Source: Nocardioides sp. S5 (GTDB lineage: Bacteria > Actinomycetota > Actinomycetes > Propionibacteriales > Nocardioidaceae). From it: 64,000 nucleotides of DNA. Of this stretch, positions 8,622 to 17,104 are shown in pieces. Below the pieces are notes generated by a model. That model had not been told where the DNA came from and did no database searches. It saw only the letters and a program-made list of their open reading frames with translations. Every line of letters starts with the position of its first letter. The first letter of the stretch is position 1. The stretch spans positions 310,001 through 374,000 of the forward strand of contig NZ_CP022296.1 of assembly GCF_017310035.1 (NCBI RefSeq), written 5' to 3'. A program made the position numbers and the translations under genes.

Positions 8622-8651
8622 GTCGGCCCCCTCGCGACGGAGGGGGCCGAC
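8622..8651 (-). terminator. Terminator of tRNA-Ser(GCU)
   Basis: A perfect 12-bp stem (GTCGGCCCCCTC with GAGGGGGCCGAC) with a 6-base loop lies immediately 3' of the minus-strand tRNA gene. It isolates the tRNA from the peptide gene on the same strand. Confidence 0.75.
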
Positions 8652-8658
8652 CCCTGGG

Positions 8659-8749
8659 CGGAGGCGGAGGGATTTGAACCCTCGATGGGGTTTTAGCCCC
8701 AAACCCGCTTAGCAGGCGGGCGCCATAGACCGGACTAGGCGACGCCTCC
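8659..8749 (-). tRNA. tRNA-Ser, anticodon GCU
   Basis: The reverse strand folds as a class II tRNA: acceptor stem GGAGGCG/CGCCTCC, anticodon loop CTGCTAA with anticodon GCU, a long variable arm, and the TTCAAAT T-loop. It reads AGC and AGU codons. No CCA is encoded. Confidence 0.96.
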
Positions 8750-8813
8750 ATGCCCGACCAATGGTCGAGCGCACAGAAGGCTACAAGGCGCAGGGTGCCT
8801 GCGCCGAATCAGG

Positions 8814-9275
8814 TCAGAAGTTCCGCAGTCCCTGACCGCGCTGGAGGTGTTCGCGGAGGTCGCGGGCGAACGCCTCGCGGTCCGTCGCGAGCATCTCCAC
8901 GGGGATGGTGGTCGTCCGTCCGTCGCGCAGCCGCAGCACCACCACCGGCGCTTCGAGGAGGGTCGTGGTGACCGCGTCCTCGACGTCCTTCCACCGCGCC
9001 GACGCGGCGCCGACGCCCCGCACCCACTGGACCCGGTAGCCCTCCGCGGTGAGCTTCACGACCCAGCCCTTCTCACGCCACAACCACCAGCAGGCCACCA
9101 GCGCGGCGATGGTGATCACGACGGGCACCAGCAGGAAGACCGTGTGGAGGTCGAGCACCGCGATCAGCAGCGTGCTGACGAGGATGAGCACCGCGACGGC
9201 GCACAGCACCACGCCCAGCAGGCGCGCCGTGACGGCGGGGGCGAGGCGGTGCACGGTGGCGGTGTCGGTCGTCAC
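8814..9275 (-). CDS. Membrane protein with PH-like domain
   Basis: This 153-residue protein starts with GTG at 9275, which begins the conserved-looking part; a longer in-frame reading would run through the tRNA gene. Two adjacent membrane segments (about residues 17-37 and 40-62) precede a short cytoplasmic domain that looks like a bacterial pleckstrin-homology fold (WVVKLTAEGYRVQWVRG, then RWKDVEDAVTTTLL and VVVLRLRDGRTTTIPVEML). Such proteins are common in actinomycetes and have no fixed function. It stands alone between two tRNA-Ser genes. Confidence 0.75.
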   Translation of the reverse strand: MTTDTATVHRLAPAVTARLLGVVLCAVAVLILVSTLLIAVLDLHTVFLLVPVVITIAALVACWWLWREKGWVVKLTAEGYRVQWVRGVGAASARWKDVEDAVTTTLLEAPVVVLRLRDGRTTTIPVEMLATDREAFARDLREHLQRGQGLRNF

Positions 9276-9375
9276 GCACCGATTTTCCCACGCGGCCCGC
9301 CGGGTCGTCCCCCGGGTGGTCGAGCGCCGCAGTTGGGTAGAGTCCCGCGGTGTGCGGCGTCGCGACGCCGCGCGA

Positions 9376-9460
9376 GGAGGGGTGCCGGAGCGGCCGATCG
9401 GAACCGCCTTGAAAGCGGTCGTAGGGAGACCTACCGCGGGTTCGAATCCCGCCCCCTCTG
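9376..9460 (+). tRNA. tRNA-Ser, anticodon UGA
   Basis: This is a class II tRNA with acceptor stem GGAGGGG/CCCCTCT (one G-U pair), anticodon loop CTTGAAA giving UGA, a long variable arm around TCGTAGGGAGACCTACC, and a TTCGAAT T-loop. It reads UCA and related serine codons. Confidence 0.96.
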
Positions 9461-9494
9461 CTGAGTCCCTTCGCGCAGCGAAGGGACTCAGCAG
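9461..9494 (+). terminator. Terminator directly after tRNA-Ser(UGA)
   Basis: A perfect 16-bp stem is formed by 9458-9473 and 9479-9494 around a 5-base loop. The first three bases of the stem are the last three bases of the tRNA, so the hairpin starts inside the acceptor end. Confidence 0.8.
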
Positions 9495-9529
9495 AGGCCG
9501 CCTGAACCTCAGCAGAGCCCGCCTGCAAC
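9487..9529. repeat. Two tandem imperfect 21-22 bp repeats
   Basis: CTCAGCAGAGGCCGCCTGAAC at 9487-9507 is followed directly by a near copy at 9508-9529 that differs by one substitution and one inserted base. The first copy shares its start with the right arm of the tRNA terminator. No function is evident. Confidence 0.6.
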
Positions 9530-9544
9530 CCGAAGCCACGACGG

Positions 9545-9550
9545 TAGGCT
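9545..9550 (+). promoter_or_regulatory. -10 box of a probably leaderless promoter for the MoxR gene
   Basis: TAGGCT ends exactly 7 bases before the GTG start at 9558, so transcription would begin at the start codon. No Shine-Dalgarno sequence is present, which fits leaderless translation. Confidence 0.55.
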
Positions 9551-9557
9551 GCGCCGG

Positions 9558-10436
9558 GTGACCTGGTTCGCCTCTCCCGCCGACGCCGCCACCCGCCTGC
9601 GCGAGGCTGGCTACCTCACCGACGACGCCACCGCGCTGACGGCGTACCTTGCGGGTGCTCTGGAGAAGCCGCTGCTCGTCGAGGGCCCGGCCGGGGTCGG
9701 CAAGACCGAGCTCGCGAAGGCGGTCGCGCGCGCGACGGGTGCGGAGCTGGTGCGGCTGCAGTGCTACGAGGGCCTCGACGAGGCACGGGCGCTCTACGAG
9801 TGGAACTACAAGAAGCAGCTGCTCCGCATCCAGGCCAGCAGCGGCCGAGGATCGAGGCAGGACAGCTGGAGCGAGACCCACGACGACATCTTCACCGAGG
9901 AGTTCCTGCTCACCCGGCCGCTGCTGAGCGCGATCCGGCGCGAGGAGCCGACGGTCCTGCTCGTCGACGAGGTCGACAAGACCGACATCGAGGTCGAGGG
10001 CCTGCTGCTGGAGGTGCTGAGCGACTTCCAGGTCACCATCCCCGAGCTCGGCACGGTCACGGCGACCCGGCGCCCCTTCGTGGTGCTGACCTCCAACGCC
10101 AGCCGCGAGCTGTCGGAGGCGGTGAAGCGCCGCTGCCTGTTCCTGCACCTCGACTACCCGGACGCCGAGCGTGAGCGGGCGATCGTCACCTCCCAGGTGC
10201 CGGGCCTCGACGACAAGGTGGCCGCGCAGCTCGTCGACGTGGTCGTGCGGCTGCGTGAGCTCGAGCTGAAGAAGGCCCCCTCGATCGCGGAGTCCGTCGA
10301 CTGGGCCCGCACGCTGATCGCGCTGCAGATCGGCGACCTCGACGAGGCCACGGTCGCGCGCACCCTCGGCGTCGTGCTCAAGCACGCCTCCGACCAGCGC
10401 CGCGCGGTCAAGGAGCTCAAGCTGGCGACGGCCTGA
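9558..10436 (+). CDS. MoxR-family AAA+ ATPase
   Basis: The 292-residue protein has the MoxR/CoxD type of AAA+ module: Walker A GPAGVGKT (43-50), Walker B LLVDEVDK (about 134-141) and a sensor region around VVLTSNASRELSEAVKRRC. MoxR ATPases act as chaperones that activate or insert metal into partner complexes, nearly always with a VWA-domain protein. That partner follows 6 bases downstream. The client of this pair is not in the window, and no CO-dehydrogenase genes are visible here. The start is GTG preceded by a leaderless-type -10 box. Confidence 0.92.
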   Translation: MTWFASPADAATRLREAGYLTDDATALTAYLAGALEKPLLVEGPAGVGKTELAKAVARATGAELVRLQCYEGLDEARALYEWNYKKQLLRIQASSGRGSRQDSWSETHDDIFTEEFLLTRPLLSAIRREEPTVLLVDEVDKTDIEVEGLLLEVLSDFQVTIPELGTVTATRRPFVVLTSNASRELSEAVKRRCLFLHLDYPDAERERAIVTSQVPGLDDKVAAQLVDVVVRLRELELKKAPSIAESVDWARTLIALQIGDLDEATVARTLGVVLKHASDQRRAVKELKLATA

Positions 10437-10442
10437 TCCGAG

Positions 10443-11828
10443 GTGAGCCTGCTCGACACCCACATCGGCTTCGTGGAGGCGCTGCGCGCCGCCGGGCTGT
10501 CGGTGTCCCTCGCCGAGGGGCTCGACGCGATCAGCGCGCTGGAGCAGGTCAGCTGGCACGACCGCGAGACCGTGCGGGCGGCGTACGCCGCGACGCTGGT
10601 CAAGCGCCAGCCGCAGCGGGTGACCTTCGACGCGGTCTTCGACATCTACTACCCGCGGCTCGTCGGCGACGGTGTCGCGCGCGAGCGCGACGGTGACGAC
10701 GGTGACGCCCCGGGGCCGGATGCCGGTCCGCGCGACACCGGTCCGGACCTCGAGCGCTTCCGCGAGGCCCTCGCCGAGGCGCTGGTCTCCGGCGACCAGC
10801 AGGCGTTGCAGGACCTTGCAGCGGAGGCGGTCGCACGCTTCGGGGCGATGCCCGGGCGTGGCCCGGGGCTGTCGAGCTGGTCGGCGTACACCTCCCTCCA
10901 GCGGGTCTCGCCCGCCGAGCTGGTCGACCGCCTCGTGCAGGGGCTCCTCGCCGACGGCCTCGACGCCGAGCGGGCCCAGCGCACCGCGGGACGGCGCATC
11001 GGGGACTTCACGCGGATGGTGGAGGGCGACGCCCGTCGGCGCATCGCCGAGGAGAAGGGCCCCGAGCACGTCGCGGGCGTGACCGTCCGCCCGACGATCG
11101 ACCGCCTCGACTTCACCGCCGCCCGGCGCAGCGACCTGGAGGAGATGCGCCGCGAGGTCTACCCCCTCGCCCGGCGCCTGGCCGCCCGGCTCACCAAGGA
11201 GCAGCACGCCCGCCGTCGCGGCCCCCTCGACGTACGCCGCACCGTGCGCGCCTCGATCGCCACCGGCGGGGTGCCGCTGACCACCCACCACCGTCCGCGG
11301 CGCCCGCACCGCACCGAGCTCGTGGTGCTGTGCGACGTCAGCGGGTCGGTCGCCAACTTCGCGCAGTTCACCCTGATGCTGGTCTTCGCGCTGCGGGAGG
11401 CCTTCAGCGGCGTGCGGGCCTTCACCTTCGTCGACGACGTGGCCGAGGTCAGCGACGTGTTCCGCCCCGGCGCCGACGTCGCCGAGGTGATGGAGTCACT
11501 GGCAGCGAGCATGTCGCAGGCCGCGATGTTCGGCCGCACCAACTACGGACGGGCATTGACCCGCTTCGCCGAGGAGCACCCCGACGCGATCGGACCGCGG
11601 TCGTCCCTGCTGGTCCTCGGCGACGGGCGCTCCAACTACAGCGACCTCGCGCTGCCGGTGCTCGCCGACCTCGCGGGGCGGGCCCGGCACGCGTGGTGGC
11701 TCAACCCCGAGCACCCGCGGCACTGGGGCACCGGCGACAGCGCGGCCGACCAGTACGGCGCGATCGTGCCGATGGTGGAGTGCCGCAACCTCGCCCAGCT
11801 CGGCGAGTTCGTGCACGAGATCGCGTGA
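10443..11828 (+). CDS. VWA-domain protein (CoxE-like), MoxR partner
   Basis: The 461-residue protein starts with GTG. Its C-terminal half is a von Willebrand A domain with an intact metal-ion-dependent adhesion site, DVSGS at 298-302, a later Thr/Asn segment (GRTNYGRAL), and the Asp in LGDGRSNY. The N-terminal half is helical and charged, typical of the CoxE family. It works with the MoxR ATPase encoded 6 bases upstream. It ends 7 bases from the end of a convergent gene. Confidence 0.9.
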   Translation: MSLLDTHIGFVEALRAAGLSVSLAEGLDAISALEQVSWHDRETVRAAYAATLVKRQPQRVTFDAVFDIYYPRLVGDGVARERDGDDGDAPGPDAGPRDTGPDLERFREALAEALVSGDQQALQDLAAEAVARFGAMPGRGPGLSSWSAYTSLQRVSPAELVDRLVQGLLADGLDAERAQRTAGRRIGDFTRMVEGDARRRIAEEKGPEHVAGVTVRPTIDRLDFTAARRSDLEEMRREVYPLARRLAARLTKEQHARRRGPLDVRRTVRASIATGGVPLTTHHRPRRPHRTELVVLCDVSGSVANFAQFTLMLVFALREAFSGVRAFTFVDDVAEVSDVFRPGADVAEVMESLAASMSQAAMFGRTNYGRALTRFAEEHPDAIGPRSSLLVLGDGRSNYSDLALPVLADLAGRARHAWWLNPEHPRHWGTGDSAADQYGAIVPMVECRNLAQLGEFVHEIA

Positions 11829-11835
11829 GGGTCGT

Positions 11836-13158
11836 TCAGCCGGCGAGGTAGCCGAGCCCCTGCAGTCGGGAGATCTCGGCCCTGAGCTCGGGGTGCTGGG
11901 CGCTGTCGGCGGCCCGGGCGCCGGCGACGTAGACGTGGGCGCCGTCGCGGTCACCACTGTCGAAGACCACCGTGAGGCGGTTGGTCGTGCGCGCGTTGAT
12001 CAGCGAGCCGAGGAGGGCGACGGGGTCGCCCCGGTCCTCCAGCGACAGCATGCGCACGGCGTCGGGGATCCGGGGCACCTGCGCCGAGGGCGCGCCGGCG
12101 GTGACGACCTGGTCGACCACGAAGCGCGAGGAGAAGAGGCTCGCCGCGATCTCGGCGGCGACGGTGCCGCCGGCGGCGGACCCGACGAGCATGACGCGCG
12201 CGTCGTCCTCGGTCACCGCCTTCTCGATCGCGCGCACGACCTGGCCGGCCGACGTGGTCGGGTCCGCGCCGACGAGTCGGAGGCGACCGGACTCCGCGCC
12301 CAGCGAGCCCGGCAGGTAGGCGATGTAGCGGCCCGTGCCCACGCGCTGGACGCTGATCCGGCGGTCCTCGGCGACCAGGTTGGCCATCAGCTCCTCGAGG
12401 GAGCGCGGTGCGCGGGCGGTGTCCGTGCCCACCTCGGGCTCGGCCTCCTCGACCTCGACGAAGGACCCCGCCGAGTCGCGGAGGGCCGACACGGCGTCGG
12501 TCGGGAACGGGTCGACGCCGATCGCTCGCAGGCCGCCGCGCGCAGCGGCCGCGCCCTGGTCGGAGGACAGCACGCCCGCGGTGAGCAGCGAGCGCATGTG
12601 GAGTCCGTCGAGCAGACCACCGCCGCCCGAGAGGTGCTCCATCAGGTCCGGGTTGCTCTCGGCGAGCTCGCTCAGGTAGGCGGTGACGCCGTCGCGGTCG
12701 AGCGTGTCGCTCTCGATCAGGCCGGCGCTGACGATCGCGCCGCCCAGCGCCACCTCGGGGGCGAGGTAGCCGATGGCGCGGCCCGCGATCGACCCGAGCG
12801 TCTTGTAGGCGGCCTGCTGGAGCTCGTCGATCCAGCGGTAGGTCAGCACCGTGGCGCGTACGACGAGCGCGTCGGCGTCGAGCTCGACCGAGCGGGTGAG
12901 CAACCCGTGCTTGCCGGTGGTGGCGGCCCGGACGTCCTCCTCGGCCTGGCCCCAGGTGGCGGGGGAGAGCGGCCCGGAGTCGACGACGTCGTCGTCGCGC
13001 AGGATCTCGGCGCCCAGGCGGGCCCGGGTGCGCATCTCGTTGCCCGAGGCGTCGAAGAGGTCGGCGAGCGCCAGCATCTGGTCGTACTTGTCGGCGGCGA
13101 CGGCCGCCGAGGAGTCGTCGCCGGCGCTGTGGGTGCGGGGGATGTCGAGGTCACTCAT
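11836..13158 (-). CDS. Alpha/beta-hydrolase-like protein lacking the nucleophile (ESX-associated operon)
   Basis: The 440-residue protein starts at the ATG at 13158, overlapping the upstream gene by 8 bases. The N-terminal half is helical, with a short hydrophobic Ala/Gly stretch. The C-terminal half follows the hydrolase pattern of actinobacterial proteins reading LVGHSQGG at the nucleophile elbow, but here it reads LVGSAAGG. The Ser nucleophile is replaced by Ala (about residue 328) and the preceding His by Ser. The acid (EDRGD) and a later His (AHVYVAG) are still there. It is therefore probably a non-catalytic, binding version of the fold. It closes an operon whose first gene is a WXG100-type protein, so it may be a type VII substrate or partner. 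Confidence 0.7.
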   Translation of the reverse strand: MSDLDIPRTHSAGDDSSAAVAADKYDQMLALADLFDASGNEMRTRARLGAEILRDDDVVDSGPLSPATWGQAEEDVRAATTGKHGLLTRSVELDADALVVRATVLTYRWIDELQQAAYKTLGSIAGRAIGYLAPEVALGGAIVSAGLIESDTLDRDGVTAYLSELAESNPDLMEHLSGGGGLLDGLHMRSLLTAGVLSSDQGAAAARGGLRAIGVDPFPTDAVSALRDSAGSFVEVEEAEPEVGTDTARAPRSLEELMANLVAEDRRISVQRVGTGRYIAYLPGSLGAESGRLRLVGADPTTSAGQVVRAIEKAVTEDDARVMLVGSAAGGTVAAEIAASLFSSRFVVDQVVTAGAPSAQVPRIPDAVRMLSLEDRGDPVALLGSLINARTTNRLTVVFDSGDRDGAHVYVAGARAADSAQHPELRAEISRLQGLGYLAG

Positions 13159-14098
13159 CGGTGGGCTCCTCGCGGACCAGGACCTGCGCGAGCACGGGGG
13201 CGAGCTCGGTGGCGAGGGCGTCGGGGTCGACGCGGGCGACCGAGACGCGCGCGCCGTCGTCGTGGCGCGGGGTGAGGGAGTGCCAGCCGTCCTTGAGCAG
13301 CACCCACGAGACCACGCCCACGGCGGTGGTGGCGCGCTCGGACACCTCGGCGGCCAGGATGCGCAGCCGGCCGCGGCCCTCGGCGTGCACGGCGGAGACC
13401 GCGGCGGCCGCCTCGGCGTCACCCAGCTCCTCGCCGTCGGCGAGCACGGCACCGTCGGCATGGCCGACCAGCACCGGGACAAGGTCGGAGCGACCCGACC
13501 GCAGCGCCTCGCCGACCGAGTCGGCCAGTGCGTAGGGCACGTCGAGCCGGGTCGGCACCTGCGAGGTGGTCAGCGGCAGGTCCTCGGGCACCGCGGTCAC
13601 GCGCGCGAGCTCGGTGGTCCACTGCGTGACGGGGAACCACGCCAGCTCGAAGACGATGCCGTCGCACGTGGACAGGCTCGCCACCGCGTCACCGGCCTGG
13701 CGGTGCCACGCCTTGACCTGGGTGGCGCCGGCGGCCACGTCGACGTCGAGGGCGAGGCGCGGCGTCGCGAGCAGGCCGACCGCGCCGACGACGCCCGGGT
13801 CGGCGCCCTCGTCGGTGAGCAGGCCGCGCCGTCGGAGGGTGTCGTGCGGGTCGTGGAGGGTGCCGAGCGCGTCGGCGTACGCCGAGTCCTCCGCCGAGCC
13901 GCGGCTCTGCCCCAGGCGCCCGGAGAGCGAGCCCGCGTCGGTGGCCTCCGCGGGCTGGAGGTCGAACGGGAGCGGCGCTCCGCCGGCGAGCTCGGCGACC
14001 ACACGCAGCTCGGGCAGGGTGAGGGCGAGCCGCCGGGCGAGGCCGTCGAGGAAGGACGCCGGCACCGGGGGCGGGCTCGTGAGGTCGATGGTCACCAT
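13151..14098 (-). CDS. Uncharacterised protein of the WXG100 operon, possibly EspG-like
   Basis: The 315-residue protein starts at MVTIDL (14098), one base past the WXG100-type gene's stop, and its end overlaps the next gene's start. It is acidic, Ala/Asp-rich, with no membrane segment or signal peptide. The opening (ASFLDGLARRLALTLPELRVVAEL) and the mixed alpha/beta pattern recall EspG chaperones, which bind ESX substrates in the cytoplasm, but I see no diagnostic residue. Other possibilities are a generic actinobacterial hypothetical or a scaffold for the hydrolase-like protein. Tight packing suggests translation coupled to both neighbours. Confidence 0.6.
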   Translation of the reverse strand: MVTIDLTSPPPVPASFLDGLARRLALTLPELRVVAELAGGAPLPFDLQPAEATDAGSLSGRLGQSRGSAEDSAYADALGTLHDPHDTLRRRGLLTDEGADPGVVGAVGLLATPRLALDVDVAAGATQVKAWHRQAGDAVASLSTCDGIVFELAWFPVTQWTTELARVTAVPEDLPLTTSQVPTRLDVPYALADSVGEALRSGRSDLVPVLVGHADGAVLADGEELGDAEAAAAVSAVHAEGRGRLRILAAEVSERATTAVGVVSWVLLKDGWHSLTPRHDDGARVSVARVDPDALATELAPVLAQVLVREEPTDE

Positions 14099-14099
14099 G

Positions 14100-14522
14100 T
14101 CAGAGGCCCGGGAGGTCGACGGCGAGCCAGTCCCGGTGACCGGCCGGAGGGGGGTCGAAGGCGAGGAGCGCGGTCTCGGCGTCGTCGGGGACCGCCGCGG
14201 GGTCGGCCCCGGCGGCGCGGGTGCGGGCGTCCTCGACGAGCGAGGTCGCCTTGTGCGCGCGGGTCTCGATCGCCTCCTTGAGGGAGTCGACCTCGACGAG
14301 GTGGCGGGCGAGAGAGTCGGCCGCGGTCTCGTGGTGGGCGGCGGCCGTGCGGAGGTGGTTGGCGCGGTCCTTGATGCGCTCGCGCATCGCGTCGGCGGCC
14401 TTGCCGTGCCACGGCACGGCCTCGGCCTGCGACACGAGGCGCTGGGCGAGGGCCCGGATGTCACCGCTCTGCTCGCGCAGCTGCGCGACGCGCTTGCGGC
14501 CCGCAGCGGAGTCGCCGTACAT
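14100..14522 (-). CDS. WXG100-type ESX protein with C-terminal extension
   Basis: The 140-residue protein is almost entirely helical. A WHG turn at about residues 38-40 (EAVPWHGKAADAMRERI) separates two long helices, the hairpin seen in WXG100 and related ESX substrates. About 40 extra residues rich in Asp, Ala and Pro follow. There is no YxxxD/E signal near the C-terminus, so it may need a partner for export. AAAGGGTG provides a good ribosome-binding site before the ATG. It is the first gene of a three-gene operon and lies 4 kb from the main ESX locus. Confidence 0.75.
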   Translation of the reverse strand: MYGDSAAGRKRVAQLREQSGDIRALAQRLVSQAEAVPWHGKAADAMRERIKDRANHLRTAAAHHETAADSLARHLVEVDSLKEAIETRAHKATSLVEDARTRAAGADPAAVPDDAETALLAFDPPPAGHRDWLAVDLPGL

Positions 14523-14709
14523 CGATCACACCCTTTCGTCGGTGGACGACTACCCGAGAGGCGGCCTGCCCAAACGTTCCCACGTGGACGAGGGAGCATT
14601 CTTCCACCGCGCGAGGGCACTGGGACGCGGCCCGTCGGACCCGCTCCGCCCGATAGGATCGGGTGCAGGCCCGACCCGCCTCCCGCCGCCCGCCGTGACA
14701 GAGGTGTGC

Positions 14710-16227
14710 ATGACCTTCGACGTCCACCAGCTCGACCTGTTCGTGCTGGTCGGCGCGGTCGTGACGCTGGCGGCGATCCTCGCGGTGCGGGTCTCGGCCG
14801 GGGCCGGTCTGCCGTCACTGCTGATCTACCTCCTGATCGGTGTCGTGCTGGGCGAGGGCGGTCCCTTCGGGATCCCCTTCGACGACGCCCAGCTCGCGCA
14901 CGCGCTGGGGTTCGGGGCGCTGGCGGTGATCCTGGCCGAGGGTGGGCTCACCACCGACTGGCGACAGGTGCGCCCGAGCATCCGGCTCGGTCTGTCACTG
15001 GCGACGGTCGGGGTCGCGGTGTCGGTCGCTGTCGTGGCCGCCGGAACCCACTACCTCCTCGGCCTGCCGTGGGAGCTGGCCATCCTGCTCGGCGCGATCT
15101 GCTCGCCCACCGACGCCGCGGCGGTGTTCTCGGTCCTCCGGGCGCTGCCGCTGCCCAAGCGTCTGACCGGCGCGCTCGAGGCGGAGTCGGGTCTCAACGA
15201 CGCACCGACCGTCGTGCTCGTGGGGATCATCTCCACGGGCGCCGTCGGCGAGGCAGGGTTGGCCGAGACGGCGGGCATCATCGTCTTCGAGCTCATCGCC
15301 GGCGGGCTCGTGGGAGTGGCCTGCGGTGTCGCGGGCGCGTGGCTCATGCGGCGGGTGGCGCTGCCGTCCTCCGGCCTCTACCCGCTGGCCGTGCTGTGCC
15401 TGGCGTTCACGGCGTACGGCGCCTCGTCCGCGCTGCACGCCTCCGGCTTCGCCGCGATCTACGTCGCCGCCCTCATCCTGGGCAACAGCGAGCTCCCGCA
15501 CCGCGTCGCGACCCGCTCCTTCGCCGAGGGCGTCGCCTGGCTCGCCCAGATCGGCCTCTTCGTGATGCTGGGCCTGCTGCTCTCGCCCTCGCGCATCGAC
15601 CTCGACACGGTCTTCCAGGCCCTCGTCACCGGGCTCGTGCTCACGCTGGTCGCGAGACCCCTGTCGGTGTTCGTCAGCAGCATCGCGCAGCCGATGGCCC
15701 CGCGCGACCTGGCCTTCATCTCCTGGGCCGGGCTGCGCGGTGCGGTGCCGATCGTGCTGGCCACCATCCCGCTCTCCGAAGGCGTCGACGGTGCCGACGA
15801 CCTCTTCGACATCGTCTTCGTGATGGTCGTGGTCTACACGCTGCTCACCGGCCCGACCCTGCCGTGGGTGGCGCGCCGGCTGCGGATCGCGCGGCGCTCC
15901 GAGCCGCGCGGCCTCGACGTCGAGGCCGCCCCGCTCGACCGGGTGGACGCCGACCTGCTCCAGGTCACCATCGCGCCCACGTCGAAGATGCACGGTGTCG
16001 AGGTCGGGGAGCTGCGGCTGCCGCAGGGGGCCTCGGTCTCGCTGGTGATCCGCGGGGGCAACGTGCTGGTGCCGGAGCTGCGTACGGTCCTGCGCCACGG
16101 CGACGACCTCGTGGTCGTCACGCCCCGGAAGCTGCGCGAGGCGACCGAGGCGCGGATGCGGCAGGTCTCGGCGAACGGGCGGCTCGCGCAGTGGATCGGT
16201 GACCCCTCGCGGCGCGAGCGCGACTGA
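14710..16227 (+). CDS. Potassium/proton antiporter, CPA1 type (CvrA/NhaP2-like)
   Basis: The 505-residue protein has about 12 membrane segments (residues 8-400), with the CPA ion-binding region around GAICSPTDAAAV and LEAESGLNDAP. A C-terminal cytoplasmic TrkA-C-like domain (about 420-485) marks the K+(Na+)/H+ antiporter branch rather than simple NhaP exchangers. The ATG at 14710 has AGAGG in front; an in-frame GTG at 14695 is the alternative. A TAGGAT -10-like box at about 14653 could start a short leader. It lies divergent from the WXG100 operon. Confidence 0.9.
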   Translation: MTFDVHQLDLFVLVGAVVTLAAILAVRVSAGAGLPSLLIYLLIGVVLGEGGPFGIPFDDAQLAHALGFGALAVILAEGGLTTDWRQVRPSIRLGLSLATVGVAVSVAVVAAGTHYLLGLPWELAILLGAICSPTDAAAVFSVLRALPLPKRLTGALEAESGLNDAPTVVLVGIISTGAVGEAGLAETAGIIVFELIAGGLVGVACGVAGAWLMRRVALPSSGLYPLAVLCLAFTAYGASSALHASGFAAIYVAALILGNSELPHRVATRSFAEGVAWLAQIGLFVMLGLLLSPSRIDLDTVFQALVTGLVLTLVARPLSVFVSSIAQPMAPRDLAFISWAGLRGAVPIVLATIPLSEGVDGADDLFDIVFVMVVVYTLLTGPTLPWVARRLRIARRSEPRGLDVEAAPLDRVDADLLQVTIAPTSKMHGVEVGELRLPQGASVSLVIRGGNVLVPELRTVLRHGDDLVVVTPRKLREATEARMRQVSANGRLAQWIGDPSRRERD

Positions 16228-16236
16228 GGTCGGGGT

Positions 16237-16740
16237 CTACTCCGAGCCGGTGGCCCGGCAGTAGGTCGCGTCGGCCTTGGCGACGACGGACTCGACCTGC
16301 TTCTTGCGCAGCGACTTGAACTCCTCGCCGACCACGACGACGACGCCCGGGCCCAGCGCCTCACCCTGCACGACCTGGGCTCCCCTGAACTGCCGCTTGA
16401 CGAGCAGGACCGCCGGGTTCTTCGGCTCGGCCGCCCAGATCTGGGTGGTGGCGGCGGGGAGCGGGGAGTCGCCGACGTCGCCCTCGACGAAGCCGCGCTC
16501 CGCGAGCTGGGCGCTGGTCGCTCCGGCCAGGCCGCTGCGGCCGCTGCCGTTGAAGACGCTGACCACGACCTGGTCGCGGCGCACCTCCGAACCGGCGGTG
16601 ACTGCGGTGTCCTCGCAGATGGCGACCGGCTCCTCCCGCGGGAGCGGCTCGGTGAGCGCGGCCCAGCCCCACACCGCGGCGACGACCACCAGCAGCGTCA
16701 GCACGCCGAGGGTGAGCGCGGACTTCACGGCACCCGTCAT
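16237..16740 (-). CDS. LytR C-terminal domain protein (membrane-anchored)
   Basis: The 167-residue protein has a single N-terminal membrane anchor (about residues 7-29) followed by an extracytoplasmic LytR_C domain (VVVSVFNGSGRSGLAGATSAQLAERGF at about 58-85). This domain also occurs at the end of LCP cell-wall ligases but appears alone in many actinomycetes; no LCP catalytic domain is present. Its ATG shares one base with the stop of the upstream gene, so the two are translationally coupled. A cell-envelope role is likely. Confidence 0.85.
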   Translation of the reverse strand: MTGAVKSALTLGVLTLLVVVAAVWGWAALTEPLPREEPVAICEDTAVTAGSEVRRDQVVVSVFNGSGRSGLAGATSAQLAERGFVEGDVGDSPLPAATTQIWAAEPKNPAVLLVKRQFRGAQVVQGEALGPGVVVVVGEEFKSLRKKQVESVVAKADATYCRATGSE

Positions 16741-17048
16741 CAGCCATCCGCCAGGTGGACGCGAGCGTGCAGCACGCTGCGCTGCTGGAGCGCCGCGCGC
16801 AGGGCGCGGTGCAGGCCGTCCTCGAGGTAGAGGTCGCCCTGCCACTGCACGACGTGGGCGAAGAGGTCACCGTAGAACGTGGAGTCCTCGTCGAGCAGGG
16901 TGTCGAGCCGCAGGGTGTCCTTGGTGGTCACCAGCTCGTCGAGGCGCACCTGGCGCGGGGGCAGGTCGGCCCAGCCGCGCGAGTCGAGCCCGTGGTCGGG
17001 GTAGGGCCGGCCGTCGCCCACCCGCTTGAAGATCACGCCGGTGATCAT
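16740..17048 (-). CDS. Small conserved actinobacterial protein paired with the LytR-C gene
   Basis: This 102-residue soluble protein begins MITGVIFKRVGDGRPYPDHGL. I recall homologues labelled VapB-type antitoxin-like in automatic annotation, but there is no recognisable DNA-binding fold and no toxin gene next to it, so I do not call a toxin-antitoxin pair. It is translationally coupled to the LytR-C gene through a one-base TGATG overlap. That pairing, rather than the label, is the best clue to its role. Confidence 0.7.
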   Translation of the reverse strand: MITGVIFKRVGDGRPYPDHGLDSRGWADLPPRQVRLDELVTTKDTLRLDTLLDEDSTFYGDLFAHVVQWQGDLYLEDGLHRALRAALQQRSVLHARVHLADG

Positions 17049-17104
17049 AACGACGCCCCGCTCGAGCCCCACCCCGCTCCGTCCGGCGCGGCTAGGCTCG
17101 CGCC

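Noticed and set aside
8262..8696. Open plus-strand frames across the peptide gene and tRNA-Ser
   Set aside because: They read through a tRNA and terminator and lack family signals. The minus-strand signal peptide is the convincing reading.
9558..11828. MoxR-VWA pair as part of a ternary defence system
   Set aside because: The pair has the plain CoxD/CoxE layout, and no protease, vWA-phosphatase or other defence gene adjoins it.
16740..17048. Toxin-antitoxin module
   Set aside because: The small protein has a VapB-like label in my memory of homologues, but no toxin gene or DNA-binding motif is present. The neighbour is a LytR-C protein.
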